This document shows, in pieces, positions 6,621-13,357 of a DNA stretch of 13,357 nt. Each line of letters starts with the position of its first letter. Position 1 is the stretch's first letter. The notes beneath the pieces were generated by a model. The model saw only the letters and a list, made by a program, of their open reading frames with translations. It had not been told where the DNA came from and ran no database searches. The DNA is from Betaproteobacteria bacterium. Lineage in GTDB: Bacteria; Pseudomonadota; Gammaproteobacteria; Burkholderiales; Casimicrobiaceae. The position numbers and the translations under genes are program-made. The stretch covers positions 1 through 13,357 of the forward strand of contig JAAFHR010000038.1 in NCBI GenBank assembly GCA_013298455.1. The letters run 5' to 3'.

Positions 6621-8681
6621 ATGATTGATCCGGCCAATTTCGCTTCGTTGTTTGAGCAATTGCCCCTGGGCGCGTACCGCTCCACGATGGAGGGCAAACA
6701 GTTGCGTGCGAACGCTGCGATGGTGGCCTTTAACGGCTACGACACCGAGGCGGAGATGCTTGCCGTCGTCGAAGACATCTCGACAGAATGGTACGTTGAT
6801 CCGTCGCGTCGAGCAGAGTTTTTGCGGCTCCTTGCTCGCGACGGTAAGGTGTCGCGGTTTGTCTCAGAGGTGTTTCGCCACAAAACGCGTGAGCGGCGTT
6901 GGGTTGCAGAATACGCCCACGTGGTGAAAGACGAGCACGGAACGCCCGTCTACGTTGAGGGCACGGTCGAGGACATCACCGAGCGCCGCTACGCCAGAAA
7001 AGAAGTCGCTGCAAGCGAACGCCGACTTCGCGTACTCAACGACAAATCACAGAGCGCGACGATCATCTGCACCGTTGACGGGGTGATTACCTATGCGACG
7101 CCGTCGCTGCAGCAGCTCTTGGGCTATGCGCCCGAATCGATGCTTGGCGTTAACTTCTTTGACTCCATGCACATTGACGATCAAGCCGAGCATCGAGCCG
7201 AGTTTCGCAACGTAAGTTTGGGGCGAAACACGGGGCAGGAGAGCGTTGCCCGGCATCGCCACGCCGACGGCACGTGGCGCTACCTAGCGTCGTTTGCGAG
7301 CGACTGCAGGGATGACCCGGCCGTGGCTGGCATGGTGGTGTACTGGCGTGACACCACGGACGCGCAGCGCGCGGCACAAGCGCTGCAGCGCGTGGCGCAA
7401 ACGGATGGTCTGACCGGACTGGTGAATCGAGCGCACTTTGAGTCGTTGGCTCGCGGCGCGCTGGAGGCGGCCCGTACGAGCGGATCGCGGGTCGCGCTCT
7501 ATTTCATCGATCTCGATAAATTTAAATGGGTCAATGATTCCTACGGACACGCCGTGGGCGATCAAGTGCTCATCGGTGCCGTTGATCGATTGCGCGGCGT
7601 GCTTGCGCCAAACCACGTGCTGGCGCGACTCGGTGGCGATGAGTTTGCCGTGATTGCGCCGCTCGATCTGCTCTCGGTGGTCGATGAAATTGCTGCGCGT
7701 TGGACCGATGCGCTGGCGCGCCCATTGGTCGTGAACGAGATGGCGTTTCAGTTGAGCGCGAGCGTTGGCGTGAGCGTTTTTCCCGACGACGCAGCATCGT
7801 TCGAGACGCTGCTGCAACACGCCGATCATGCGATGTTTGCGGCAAAGGCGGATCGATTTCATTCGTTTCGGCGCTTCGAGCCGAGTTTTTCTAAGCAGGC
7901 GTCTGAGCAAGCGCTATTGGCAGCCGAGCTTTATCGTGCTGTCAAGGCGCGGCAGTTTGTGGTGTATTTTCAGCCGCAGTTTGATGCGTCAATCGGACGC
8001 ACGATTGGGCTCGAGGCGCTCGTTCGCTGGCAACATCCAACGCGCGGTCTGGTCGCGCCCTCAGAGTTCATCGGAGTTGCCGAAGATCAGGGTTTGATTC
8101 GTGAACTAGGTGAACTCGTGCTGCATCAGGCGCTCGAGGCCGGAGCGCAGTTGCAGCAACTGCCAACACTCCTGCCGTGCTTTCGAATAGCGGTCAACAC
8201 GTCGGTGCACCAGCTCCGCCATCCGAGCTTTTTTAGCAGCGTAACGCAGGCGCTGACGGCGAAAAAAATACCTGCATCCATGCTGCAAATCGAGGTGACC
8301 GAGAGCGCGCTCATCGAGCGCTCCGGTCGCGCGGCTCACACGCTTAACGCGCTTCGTGATGTGGGCGTGAGCATCGCGCTTGATGATCTGGGCGTGGGTT
8401 ATTCATCGCTCGATTATTTACGGCGGCTCAATATTGACACCATCAAATTGGATCGCGAATTTGTCGGCGGCTTGCCGCACAAACGGATTGAGTGCGCCAT
8501 TGTTCGAGCCATTTTGACCCTGGCGACTGAACTCAATATTGAGCTAATCGCCGAGGGCGTTGAGACGGGCGAACAGGCGCAGTGGCTCGCAGCCAGTGGT
8601 TGCCAGAAGCTACAGGGCTACTTTTTTGCACCTCCCGCACCGTTGTCGGTGATTATGGAAAGGCTCTCTGCCGAGCGCTAG
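6621..8681 (+). CDS. PAS-PAS-GGDEF-EAL cyclic-di-GMP signalling protein
   Basis: A 686-residue soluble protein without predicted membrane segments. Domains in order: PAS with PAC (about residues 8-125, ending VEDITERR), second PAS with PAC (about 135-247, ending WRDTTDAQR), GGDEF (about 255-415, opening DGLTGLVNR, motif GGDEF at 338-342) and EAL (about 430-682). The GGDEF motif is intact, so diguanylate cyclase activity is possible. The RxxD inhibitory site expected nine residues before it is absent (APNH, 329-332). In the EAL domain all expected metal and catalytic residues are present: E465 in EAL, N526, E558, D588 and D589 in DDLGVGYSS, K609, E645 and Q665. An active phosphodiesterase is therefore likely. 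The PAS domains probably sense a small ligand or redox state; no cofactor can be read from sequence. It could be bifunctional, or GGDEF could act as a GTP-sensing regulator of EAL. Confidence 0.96.
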   Translation: MIDPANFASLFEQLPLGAYRSTMEGKQLRANAAMVAFNGYDTEAEMLAVVEDISTEWYVDPSRRAEFLRLLARDGKVSRFVSEVFRHKTRERRWVAEYAHVVKDEHGTPVYVEGTVEDITERRYARKEVAASERRLRVLNDKSQSATIICTVDGVITYATPSLQQLLGYAPESMLGVNFFDSMHIDDQAEHRAEFRNVSLGRNTGQESVARHRHADGTWRYLASFASDCRDDPAVAGMVVYWRDTTDAQRAAQALQRVAQTDGLTGLVNRAHFESLARGALEAARTSGSRVALYFIDLDKFKWVNDSYGHAVGDQVLIGAVDRLRGVLAPNHVLARLGGDEFAVIAPLDLLSVVDEIAARWTDALARPLVVNEMAFQLSASVGVSVFPDDAASFETLLQHADHAMFAAKADRFHSFRRFEPSFSKQASEQALLAAELYRAVKARQFVVYFQPQFDASIGRTIGLEALVRWQHPTRGLVAPSEFIGVAEDQGLIRELGELVLHQALEAGAQLQQLPTLLPCFRIAVNTSVHQLRHPSFFSSVTQALTAKKIPASMLQIEVTESALIERSGRAAHTLNALRDVGVSIALDDLGVGYSSLDYLRRLNIDTIKLDREFVGGLPHKRIECAIVRAILTLATELNIELIAEGVETGEQAQWLAASGCQKLQGYFFAPPAPLSVIMERLSAER

Positions 8682-8682
8682 G

Positions 8683-8841
8683 GAGACACTGCAAAACCTC
8701 CGCGCGCTGCATCGTCGGAACGGAGCGGCTCGAAACGCGCAACGCTCCTCGCAGTAGCCCCAGCTACGCCCAAGATTTTTGTGTTTCCGATCCCACCCGA
8801 TCCGAGGTGCGCTGCATCACGCGGTTTGTTTTCGGTGTCTC
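8683..8841. repeat. 159-bp MITE-like repeat with inverted ends
   Basis: GAGACAC at 8683-8689 and GTGTCTC at 8835-8841 are exact inverted ends. Pairing continues imperfectly inward (TGCAAAACC on the left against GGTTTGTTTTCG on the right). The centre contains CTCGCAGTAGCCCCAGCTAC (8748-8767), which resembles the palindrome at 28-49. The 10-mer GCGCTGCATC occurs twice (8704-8713 and 8809-8818). There is no coding capacity beyond chance frames. It begins 2 nt after the GGDEF-EAL stop codon and so probably lies in that gene's 3' untranslated region. Confidence 0.6.
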
Positions 8842-9018
8842 TTTATCACGCGACGATTCAATGTTTTTTCGGATTTAAATATCAACTTATTTCCTAAAAC
8901 CTATAATTATTAGGGTCTTAAAGCGGTTTTTTATATTTTCTGAATTTCAGCCAGAAGTTTCGCGAGCCCGCAATAAATAAGGCACTAAAAAATAAAGCTG
9001 TTTCTCGTAGTTGCGAAG
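8842..9018. other. AT-rich gap between convergent genes
   Basis: No gene is seen. Positions 8860-8945 are strongly AT-rich compared with the surroundings and include a perfect TATAAT (8902-8907) without a convincing -35. A weak CCTA/TAGG stem surrounds it (8900-8914). The region separates the convergent GGDEF-EAL and PhzF-like genes, so it probably holds their transcript ends, but no canonical terminator is evident. Confidence 0.4.
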
Positions 9019-9882
9019 CTATTCTGGCAGCGAAACCGTGCCGCTGCCCAGCATCAACACTCGACCCCCGACGCGCACGCGCCGCTCCTCTGTCAAACGG
9101 AGCTGCAATACATTGAGTCGCTGGATGAATTCGCCCTGCGTGACGGTGAACTCGGCGGGTGCGACCTCCCCCGAATCGAGCAGATAACCGCCCAAATTTG
9201 CACAGGCTGATCCCGTGCCCGGGTCTTCGGTCAAGCCGTTTTTCGTCGGAAAAAAGAAGCGCACTTGGAAGCGATCTGACGCAATACGAGCGACAACATA
9301 GGCCAGATACCGACCGAGTTTGGTTCGAACGTGTTGCTTCAAAAGTGCGTCGCGTGGGTTGACGCGAGCGAGCGCCTCGATTGAGTTCACTGGGATCACC
9401 AATTGCTCGCTGCCGGTGTCGACATAGCGCGCTGTAGCGGCTAAATCGGACTCGGCCAGCCCAAGCATCGCCGCAACGTCGGCCGGTGCGATCCCCGCGT
9501 CTCGGGCGCTGTGGGCGTTGGCATTGAATGTCCAAGCACCGCTCGACTCGTCGCGCTGCACGGGGATGTCGCCCGCCTTCATCGACAAAACGAGCGACGT
9601 GCCGCCCAAGCCGAGCGCGTGCACCACGGCGGCGGTGCCGATGGTGGGATGCCCTGCAAACGGCATCTCGAAAAGCGGCGTAAAGATTCGAACCTGCGGC
9701 GGCGCGCCGTCACGAGGCAGGATAAACGTGGTTTCCGAGAGATTGAATTGCGCTGCGAGCGATTGCATTTCGGCGTCGGCCATGCGTCGTGCATCCTCAA
9801 ACACACAGAGCGGATTGCCGCCAAATGTGGCGCGATCAGATTCGACAAAAACGTTAACGAGGCGATATTTGTAGTGACGCAT
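9019..9882 (-). CDS. PhzF-family isomerase-like protein
   Basis: A 287-residue protein of the PhzF/diaminopimelate-epimerase-fold family, of the usual length. The family's conserved patches are present: GGNPLCVF (21-28), NLSETTF with the presumed catalytic acid Glu50 (47-53), FAGHPTIGTA (75-84), and EDPGTGSACA (219-228), which lines the active site of the second half. PhzF itself isomerises trans-2,3-dihydro-3-hydroxyanthranilate in phenazine synthesis, but no other phenazine genes are visible here. Most family members are isomerases or epimerases of unknown substrate, so a specific reaction should not be assumed. It is transcribed leftward, divergently from ettA across a 373-nt gap with a large repeat, and has no operon partner in the window. 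The start at 9882 matches the usual N-terminus, although the ribosome binding site is weak. Confidence 0.92.
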   Translation of the reverse strand: MRHYKYRLVNVFVESDRATFGGNPLCVFEDARRMADAEMQSLAAQFNLSETTFILPRDGAPPQVRIFTPLFEMPFAGHPTIGTAAVVHALGLGGTSLVLSMKAGDIPVQRDESSGAWTFNANAHSARDAGIAPADVAAMLGLAESDLAATARYVDTGSEQLVIPVNSIEALARVNPRDALLKQHVRTKLGRYLAYVVARIASDRFQVRFFFPTKNGLTEDPGTGSACANLGGYLLDSGEVAPAEFTVTQGEFIQRLNVLQLRLTEERRVRVGGRVLMLGSGTVSLPE

Positions 9883-9966
9883 GGAATAGGGCTCGCTGCT
9901 GAGATAATTGAGGGAATTTAGCGCAGTGCCGACGTTGGCTGGTCGTTTGCGCGGTTGGTAACCTTT

Positions 9967-10220
9967 TTTGACGCAGATTACGCTGATTGCGCAGATTTAC
10001 ACAGATTATTTTTAGTGGGCGCGCAGATGGCTCGGAAGACGCGCTGTCCTCCTGAGCCAAGCGAAGGGTCAGCGTGATTTGCAGCAGCGTCCGAACGGAT
10101 TAAAGCGCCTTCAACGGATGCTTCACTTCGTTCAACATGCCTCCCAGTTTGTTTGACTCCCCCGGAATACCGAACTCTTAATCAGCGTAAATCTGCGCAA
10201 TCTGCGTAATCAGCGTCAAA
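9967..10220. mobile_element. 254-bp MITE-like element with 42-nt inverted ends
   Basis: The left end (9967-10008) and the reverse complement of the right end (10179-10220) agree at 38 of 42 positions. Each end consists of degenerate tandem 9-10 nt units of the type CGCAGATTA. The interior has no gene but holds a hairpin at 10029-10058 (GGCTC/GAGCC, then GGA/TCC and GAC/GTC). It also holds a stretch around 10048-10070 (TCCTGAGCCAAGCGAAGGGT) similar to another common bacterial intergenic repeat. No transposase is encoded, and flanking target duplications are not obvious. The element sits between the divergent phzF-like gene and ettA and leaves only 35 nt before the ettA start. Confidence 0.7.
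10153..10182 (+). promoter_or_regulatory. Possible ettA promoter inside the repeat element
   Basis: TTGACT (10153-10158, five of six consensus bases) and CTTAAT (10177-10182, four of six) are separated by 18 nt. The -10 overlaps the inner edge of the right inverted end, so the rest of that end would be transcribed as the ettA 5' leader. This is the best promoter-like pair seen upstream of ettA. Confidence 0.35.
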
Positions 10221-10255
10221 GAATTAGTCGCACTCACCTCACTTAAAAAAGCAAT

Positions 10256-11917
10256 ATGCAATACATCTTCACCATGAATGCCGTTTCGAAAACGGTGCCG
10301 CCGAAACGTCAAATCATTAAAGACATTTCGCTCTCGTTTTTCCCCGGCGCAAAAATTGGTTTGCTCGGCTTGAACGGCGCGGGCAAATCGACCGTGCTCA
10401 AAATCATGGCCGGTGTTGATAAAGATTTCACCGGCGAAGCGCGTCCGCAGCCCGGCATCAAGGTGGGCTACCTGGCGCAGGAGCCTGAGCTTGATCCTAC
10501 GAAAACCGTTCGCGAAGCCGTTGAAGAAGGCTTGGGTGGCATCAAAGCCGCGCAGAAACGTTTGGACGAGGTCTACAACGCCTACGGTGAAGAAAACGCC
10601 GATTTCGATGCGCTCGCCAAGGAGCAAGCGGAGTTAGAGGCCATCATCAGCGCAGGCGACGGTCACAATACCGAAGCGCAGCTCGACGTGGCGGCCGATG
10701 CGCTTCGACTGCCGCCGTGGGATGCCAATGTGGGCATTTTGTCGGGCGGTGAAAAGCGTCGCGTCGCGCTCTGTCGTTTGCTGCTCTCGAAGCCCGACAT
10801 GTTGCTGCTCGACGAGCCGACCAACCACTTGGACGCCGAAAGCGTGGAATGGCTTGAGCAATTTCTCTCGCGCTACTCCGGCACCGTTGTTGCCGTTACC
10901 CATGATCGCTACTTTTTGGATAACGCCGCTGAATGGATTTTGGAGCTTGATCGCGGGCACGGCATTCCGTGGAAGGGCAATTACAGCTCGTGGCTGGAGC
11001 AAAAAGGTGATCGCTTAAAGAACGAAGAATCGAGCGAATCGGCGCGTCAAAAAGCGTTGAAAAAAGAATTGGAATGGGTTCGCCAAAACCCCAAAGGCCG
11101 CCAAGCGAAATCGAAAGCGCGCCTCACGCGATTCGAAGAGCTCTCGAGCCACGAATACCAAACGCGAAACGAAACGAATGAAATCTTCATTCCCGTTGCC
11201 GAGCGCTTGGGCAATCAAGTCATCGAGTTCAAAGGCGTCAGTAAGAGCTTCGGTGATCGCGTATTGATTGATGATTTGAGCTTCGCAATTCCGCCGGGCG
11301 CGATCGTGGGCATCATCGGCCCCAACGGCGCGGGTAAATCAACGCTCTTCAAACTCATCCAAGGCGTTGAAAAACCTGACAAAGGTGAAGTCGTCATCGG
11401 CCACACCGTGCAAATGGCCTTTGTCGATCAATCGCGACAAAGTTTGGGTAACGACAAAAACGTCTGGGAAGACGTCTCCGGCGGCGCAGATATTCTGCAA
11501 GTCGGACGTTTCGAAATGCAAAGCCGCGCCTACATTGGCCGCTTCAATTTCAAAGGCTCCGATCAACAAAAACTCGTCGGCAATCTCTCGGGCGGTGAGC
11601 GTGGTCGTTTGCACCTCGCGAAAACCTTGCTTAAAGGCGGCAACGTGTTGCTGCTCGACGAACCGTCGAACGACCTTGACGTTGAAACGCTGCGCGCCCT
11701 CGAAGACGCATTGCTCGAATTCGCTGGCACCGCGCTAGTGATTTCGCATGATCGCTGGTTCCTCGACAAAATCGCCACCCACATTTTGGCCGCCGAAGGC
11801 GACAGCCAGTGGACGTTCTTCAACGGCAACTACCAAGAATACGAAGCCGATAAGGTGAAGCGCTTGGGTGAAGAGGGCGCGCGGCCTAAGCGGGTTCGGT
11901 TTAAGGGGTTGAAGTGA
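10256..11917 (+). CDS. ettA: Energy-dependent translational throttle protein EttA (ABC-F ATPase)
   Basis: A 553-residue soluble ABC-F protein with two ATPase domains, nearly collinear with Escherichia coli EttA (555 residues). Domain 1 has Walker A (GLNGAGKST, 38-46), signature LSGGE (162-166), Walker B ending in Glu187 (LLLDEP) and switch His216. Domain 2 has Walker A (GPNGAGKST, 355-363), LSGGE (444-448), Walker B with Glu469 and switch His498. The arm region (about 90-135) and the charged linker with the P-site tRNA interaction motif (about 240-315) are both present. EttA binds the ribosomal E site and, according to the ATP/ADP ratio, controls entry into the elongation cycle. DEPSND replaces the more common DEPTND in domain 2, probably a neutral change. 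The start at 10256 gives the expected N-terminus, but no clear ribosome binding site precedes it. A small membrane-protein gene follows after 18 nt. Confidence 0.97.
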   Translation: MQYIFTMNAVSKTVPPKRQIIKDISLSFFPGAKIGLLGLNGAGKSTVLKIMAGVDKDFTGEARPQPGIKVGYLAQEPELDPTKTVREAVEEGLGGIKAAQKRLDEVYNAYGEENADFDALAKEQAELEAIISAGDGHNTEAQLDVAADALRLPPWDANVGILSGGEKRRVALCRLLLSKPDMLLLDEPTNHLDAESVEWLEQFLSRYSGTVVAVTHDRYFLDNAAEWILELDRGHGIPWKGNYSSWLEQKGDRLKNEESSESARQKALKKELEWVRQNPKGRQAKSKARLTRFEELSSHEYQTRNETNEIFIPVAERLGNQVIEFKGVSKSFGDRVLIDDLSFAIPPGAIVGIIGPNGAGKSTLFKLIQGVEKPDKGEVVIGHTVQMAFVDQSRQSLGNDKNVWEDVSGGADILQVGRFEMQSRAYIGRFNFKGSDQQKLVGNLSGGERGRLHLAKTLLKGGNVLLLDEPSNDLDVETLRALEDALLEFAGTALVISHDRWFLDKIATHILAAEGDSQWTFFNGNYQEYEADKVKRLGEEGARPKRVRFKGLK

Positions 11918-11920
11918 AGT

Positions 11921-11926
11921 AGGTGA
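11921..11926 (+). promoter_or_regulatory. Ribosome binding site fixing the GTG start at 11936
   Basis: AGGTGA at 11921-11926 lies 9 nt before GTG 11936 and directly after the ettA stop codon. It is the best Shine-Dalgarno match near this gene. The ATG at 11926 overlaps the site and is out of frame with the 71-codon reading frame. Confidence 0.65.
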
Positions 11927-11935
11927 TGTTTCGAC

Positions 11936-12151
11936 GTGAAGCGCGGCACGCGGTATTTTTGTGGCGGGGTTGTGTTGCTAGTCATTGCAGCCTACTTCCT
12001 TCTATGGTTTGTGCAGACCGCTTGGTTGGGATCGTTTCCCGGTCGTGACGTTAAGAGCTACGCTTTTTGGGCGTACTCACAACTAGCAGTTTCAGTCGTT
12101 TCTTTAGTCGCGGCGGTAGTGTGTTTTGTTAGATCATCTCGCGGGACGTAG
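11936..12151 (+). CDS. Small two-helix membrane protein, function unknown
   Basis: A 71-residue protein I do not recognise. It has a basic N-terminus (MKRGTR), a first hydrophobic segment (about residues 8-28), a short polar loop containing FPGRDVKS (34-41), a second hydrophobic segment (about 44-66) and a basic tail (RSSRG). By charge, both ends are predicted to face the cytoplasm. A good ribosome binding site (AGGTGA) and the 18-nt spacing from ettA suggest co-transcription with ettA. The reading frame lies outside any other gene, which favours a real coding sequence, but no homologous family can be named. Base composition is lower in GC than in ettA. It is followed by a GC-rich stretch (12156-12182) and the repeat at 12203. 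Confidence 0.65.
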   Translation: MKRGTRYFCGGVVLLVIAAYFLLWFVQTAWLGSFPGRDVKSYAFWAYSQLAVSVVSLVAAVVCFVRSSRGT

Positions 12152-12202
12152 CGTGTAGCCCGGGAAGCGCGCGCCCCCCGGCCACAAGGGTTGGATGGCA
12201 AT

Positions 12203-12342
12203 GCTCCCTCTCCTGCGGGCGGGAGAGGGCTGGGGTGAGGGTGCTCGTGGCGTGGAGAGCGTTGTTGGCAAGCACAGTCAACGTTGGTTCTGATGCGAAG
12301 ACACCCTCATCCCCAACCCTTCTCCCGCCTGCGGGAGAAGGG
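12203..12342. repeat. Paired palindromic intergenic repeat (CCCTCTCC/GGGAGAGGG family)
   Basis: Arms at 12203-12244 and 12301-12342 are near reverse complements and closely match the pair at 1261-1389. The right arms are the same over 42 nt, the left arms differ at about two positions, and the centres differ. The element lies between convergent genes (the small membrane protein and the alkene reductase) and ends 8 nt before the reductase stop codon. It may therefore serve as a two-way terminator or RNA end stabiliser. Confidence 0.9.
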
Positions 12343-12350
12343 AGTCAGAA

Positions 12351-13357
12351 CTACAGCGTTGGGTAATCGGTGTAACCCTCCGCCCCGGGCGAGTAAAACG
12401 TTTTCGGATTCGCAATATTGAGCGGCGCATCAAGTCGCAAGCGCTCCGGTAAATCAGGATTTGCGATGAACGGCACGCCAAACGCCACCGCGTCGACGCG
12501 CTCACTTTGCTGCGCATCAAGCGCCATCGCGCGGTCGTACTTGTTGTTGCCAACGTAGGCGACGCCTGCGTTTGACAAGGTCTTTTTCGCTGCTGCGAAA
12601 TCGAAACCCGAGAGGTTTCGATCACCACCGGTGTTGCCCTCGATGAAATGCACAAAGGCAATTTTTCGCGCTGCGAGTTGATCGACGAGTGCGCCGTAAG
12701 TCGCCTGCGTTGAATCATCCTGTGGCGCGGCGTTGGCACCCGAAACGGGCGATAAGCGAATACCAACGCGGCCTGCGCCAAACACCGCAATCGCTTGATC
12801 GACCGCAGCTAGCGTGAAGCGAATTCGGTTTTCAACGCTGCCGCCGAATTCATCGGTGCGCTTATTGATGCTGTCACGGATGAATTGTTCTAGAAGGTAG
12901 CCGTTGGCTGAATGAATTTCCACGCCGTCCATGCCTGCGCGTTTGGCGAGCTCAGCGCTGTGACGATAGCCTGCGATCAGGTGATGGATTTCGAGGAGCT
13001 CCAGCGGGCGCGCTTCAACGCGTTCGCGTTTGCCGTTGTGTGTGTACGTCGTACCACCGGGGTTGTAGGCCGACGATGACACGGGCAGCGCGCCCGCCGG
13101 TTGAAAATCGGGGTGCGAAATCGCGCCGACGTGCCAAAGCTGAGTGACGATCTTGCCGCCCTTGGCGTGCACCGCGTCGGCAACGAGCTTCCAACCCGCC
13201 TCCTGCGCTTCGCTGTAGATGCCGGGAGTGCCCACATAGCCTTTGCCCTGCGGCACGATTTGTGTGGCTTCCGAGACGATTAAACCCGCCGAGGCGCGCT
13301 GCGCGTAGTACTCGGCGATGAGCGCGTTGGGCGCGTCGGTGCCGGGCGTGGCACGGC
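12351..13357 (-). CDS. Alkene reductase, Old Yellow Enzyme family (NemA-like), 5' end outside the window
   Basis: The leftward frame stays open to the right edge, so 334 complete codons of an expected 360 or so are present and the start lies beyond 13357. The first visible residues (RATPGTDAPN, then AEYYAQRASAGLIVSEATQI) match the early part of the FMN-binding barrel. Further family marks are QLWHVGAISHP, the catalytic-site pair in VEIHSAN (His codon 12912-12914, Asn codon 12903-12905), RTDEFGGSVENR, GVPFIANPDLPERL and the C-terminal GYTDYPTL. These enzymes use FMN and NAD(P)H to reduce activated C=C bonds (enones, N-ethylmaleimide) and sometimes nitro compounds or nitrate esters; the physiological substrate is unknown. 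The GTG at 13256 is internal, not the start. The Arg often found after HVG is Ala here. Confidence 0.95.
   Translation of the reverse strand, partial: RATPGTDAPNALIAEYYAQRASAGLIVSEATQIVPQGKGYVGTPGIYSEAQEAGWKLVADAVHAKGGKIVTQLWHVGAISHPDFQPAGALPVSSSAYNPGGTTYTHNGKRERVEARPLELLEIHHLIAGYRHSAELAKRAGMDGVEIHSANGYLLEQFIRDSINKRTDEFGGSVENRIRFTLAAVDQAIAVFGAGRVGIRLSPVSGANAAPQDDSTQATYGALVDQLAARKIAFVHFIEGNTGGDRNLSGFDFAAAKKTLSNAGVAYVGNNKYDRAMALDAQQSERVDAVAFGVPFIANPDLPERLRLDAPLNIANPKTFYSPGAEGYTDYPTL

Noticed and set aside
8582..8878. Plus-strand frame of 98 codons overlapping the end of the GGDEF-EAL gene
   Set aside because: It overlaps the conserved EAL end out of frame and then runs through the 159-bp repeat, with no ribosome binding site.
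9019..9882. Phenazine biosynthesis cluster suggested by the PhzF-like protein
   Set aside because: No other phz genes are nearby, and PhzF-fold proteins are common in non-producers.
9967..10008. CRISPR-like array from the tandem CGCAGATTA units
   Set aside because: The units are 9-10 nt, contiguous and degenerate, without unique spacers or cas genes; they form inverted ends instead.
9854..10060. Minus-strand frame of 68 codons upstream of the phzF-like gene
   Set aside because: Its NLRNQRNLRQ-type product is the usual chance translation of the CGCAGATTA-unit repeat.
13254..13256. GTG at 13256 as the start of the alkene reductase
   Set aside because: Reading continues upstream with strongly conserved family sequence (AEYYAQRASAGLIVSEATQI), so the true start is outside the window.

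Overview
The window looks like chromosomal DNA of a moderately GC-rich proteobacterium. A betaproteobacterium, Burkholderiales-like, fits best. This rests on the close EttA and SerRS matches to the proteobacterial type, the style of the MoxR/DUF58/VWA operon, the TTAAAAT-type promoter upstream of serS, and the many intergenic palindromic repeats. It is an inference from recalled family sequences, not from a database search. I see no prophage, plasmid, CRISPR array, tRNA, rRNA or transposase gene.

Layout. 1-335: non-coding, AT-rich in its second half, with a small palindrome. 336-1223 (+): membrane-anchored trypsin-like (HtrA-type) protease without a PDZ domain. 1261-1389: paired repeat. 1461-4805 (+): a three-gene set of MoxR AAA ATPase, DUF58 protein and BatA-like VWA membrane protein; the last two overlap by 4 nt. 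A perfect 27-nt inverted repeat separates moxR from the DUF58 gene, and another repeat lies inside the DUF58 reading frame. 4812-4930: paired repeat. 4977-5176: a long leader holding a possible serine-rich mini-ORF. 5177-6505 (+): serS. 6621-8681 (+): PAS-PAS-GGDEF-EAL cyclic-di-GMP protein. 8683-8841: 159-bp repeat with inverted ends. 8860-9018: AT-rich gap. 9019-9882 (-): PhzF-family protein. 9967-10220: 254-bp element with 42-nt inverted ends, lying between divergent genes. 10256-11917 (+): ettA. 11936-12151 (+): small two-helix membrane protein. 12203-12342: paired repeat. 12351 to the right edge (-): Old Yellow Enzyme-type alkene reductase, cut by the window end.

How the genes relate. 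MoxR, DUF58 and the VWA protein belong together: in this family MoxR ATPases are thought to act as chaperones on VWA-domain partners in envelope-stress or maturation roles. The other genes are a mixture of housekeeping functions (serS and ettA in translation), signalling (GGDEF-EAL) and small-molecule metabolism (PhzF-like, alkene reductase), with no shared pathway visible.

The most distinctive property is repeat density: at least five families of palindromic repeats fill most gaps between genes. One has become part of a protein, and another separates ettA from its upstream neighbour and may carry its promoter. I did not find a convincing new defence or biosynthetic system. The best leads are the coding repeat in the DUF58 gene, the possible Ser-codon leader before serS, and the element upstream of ettA.
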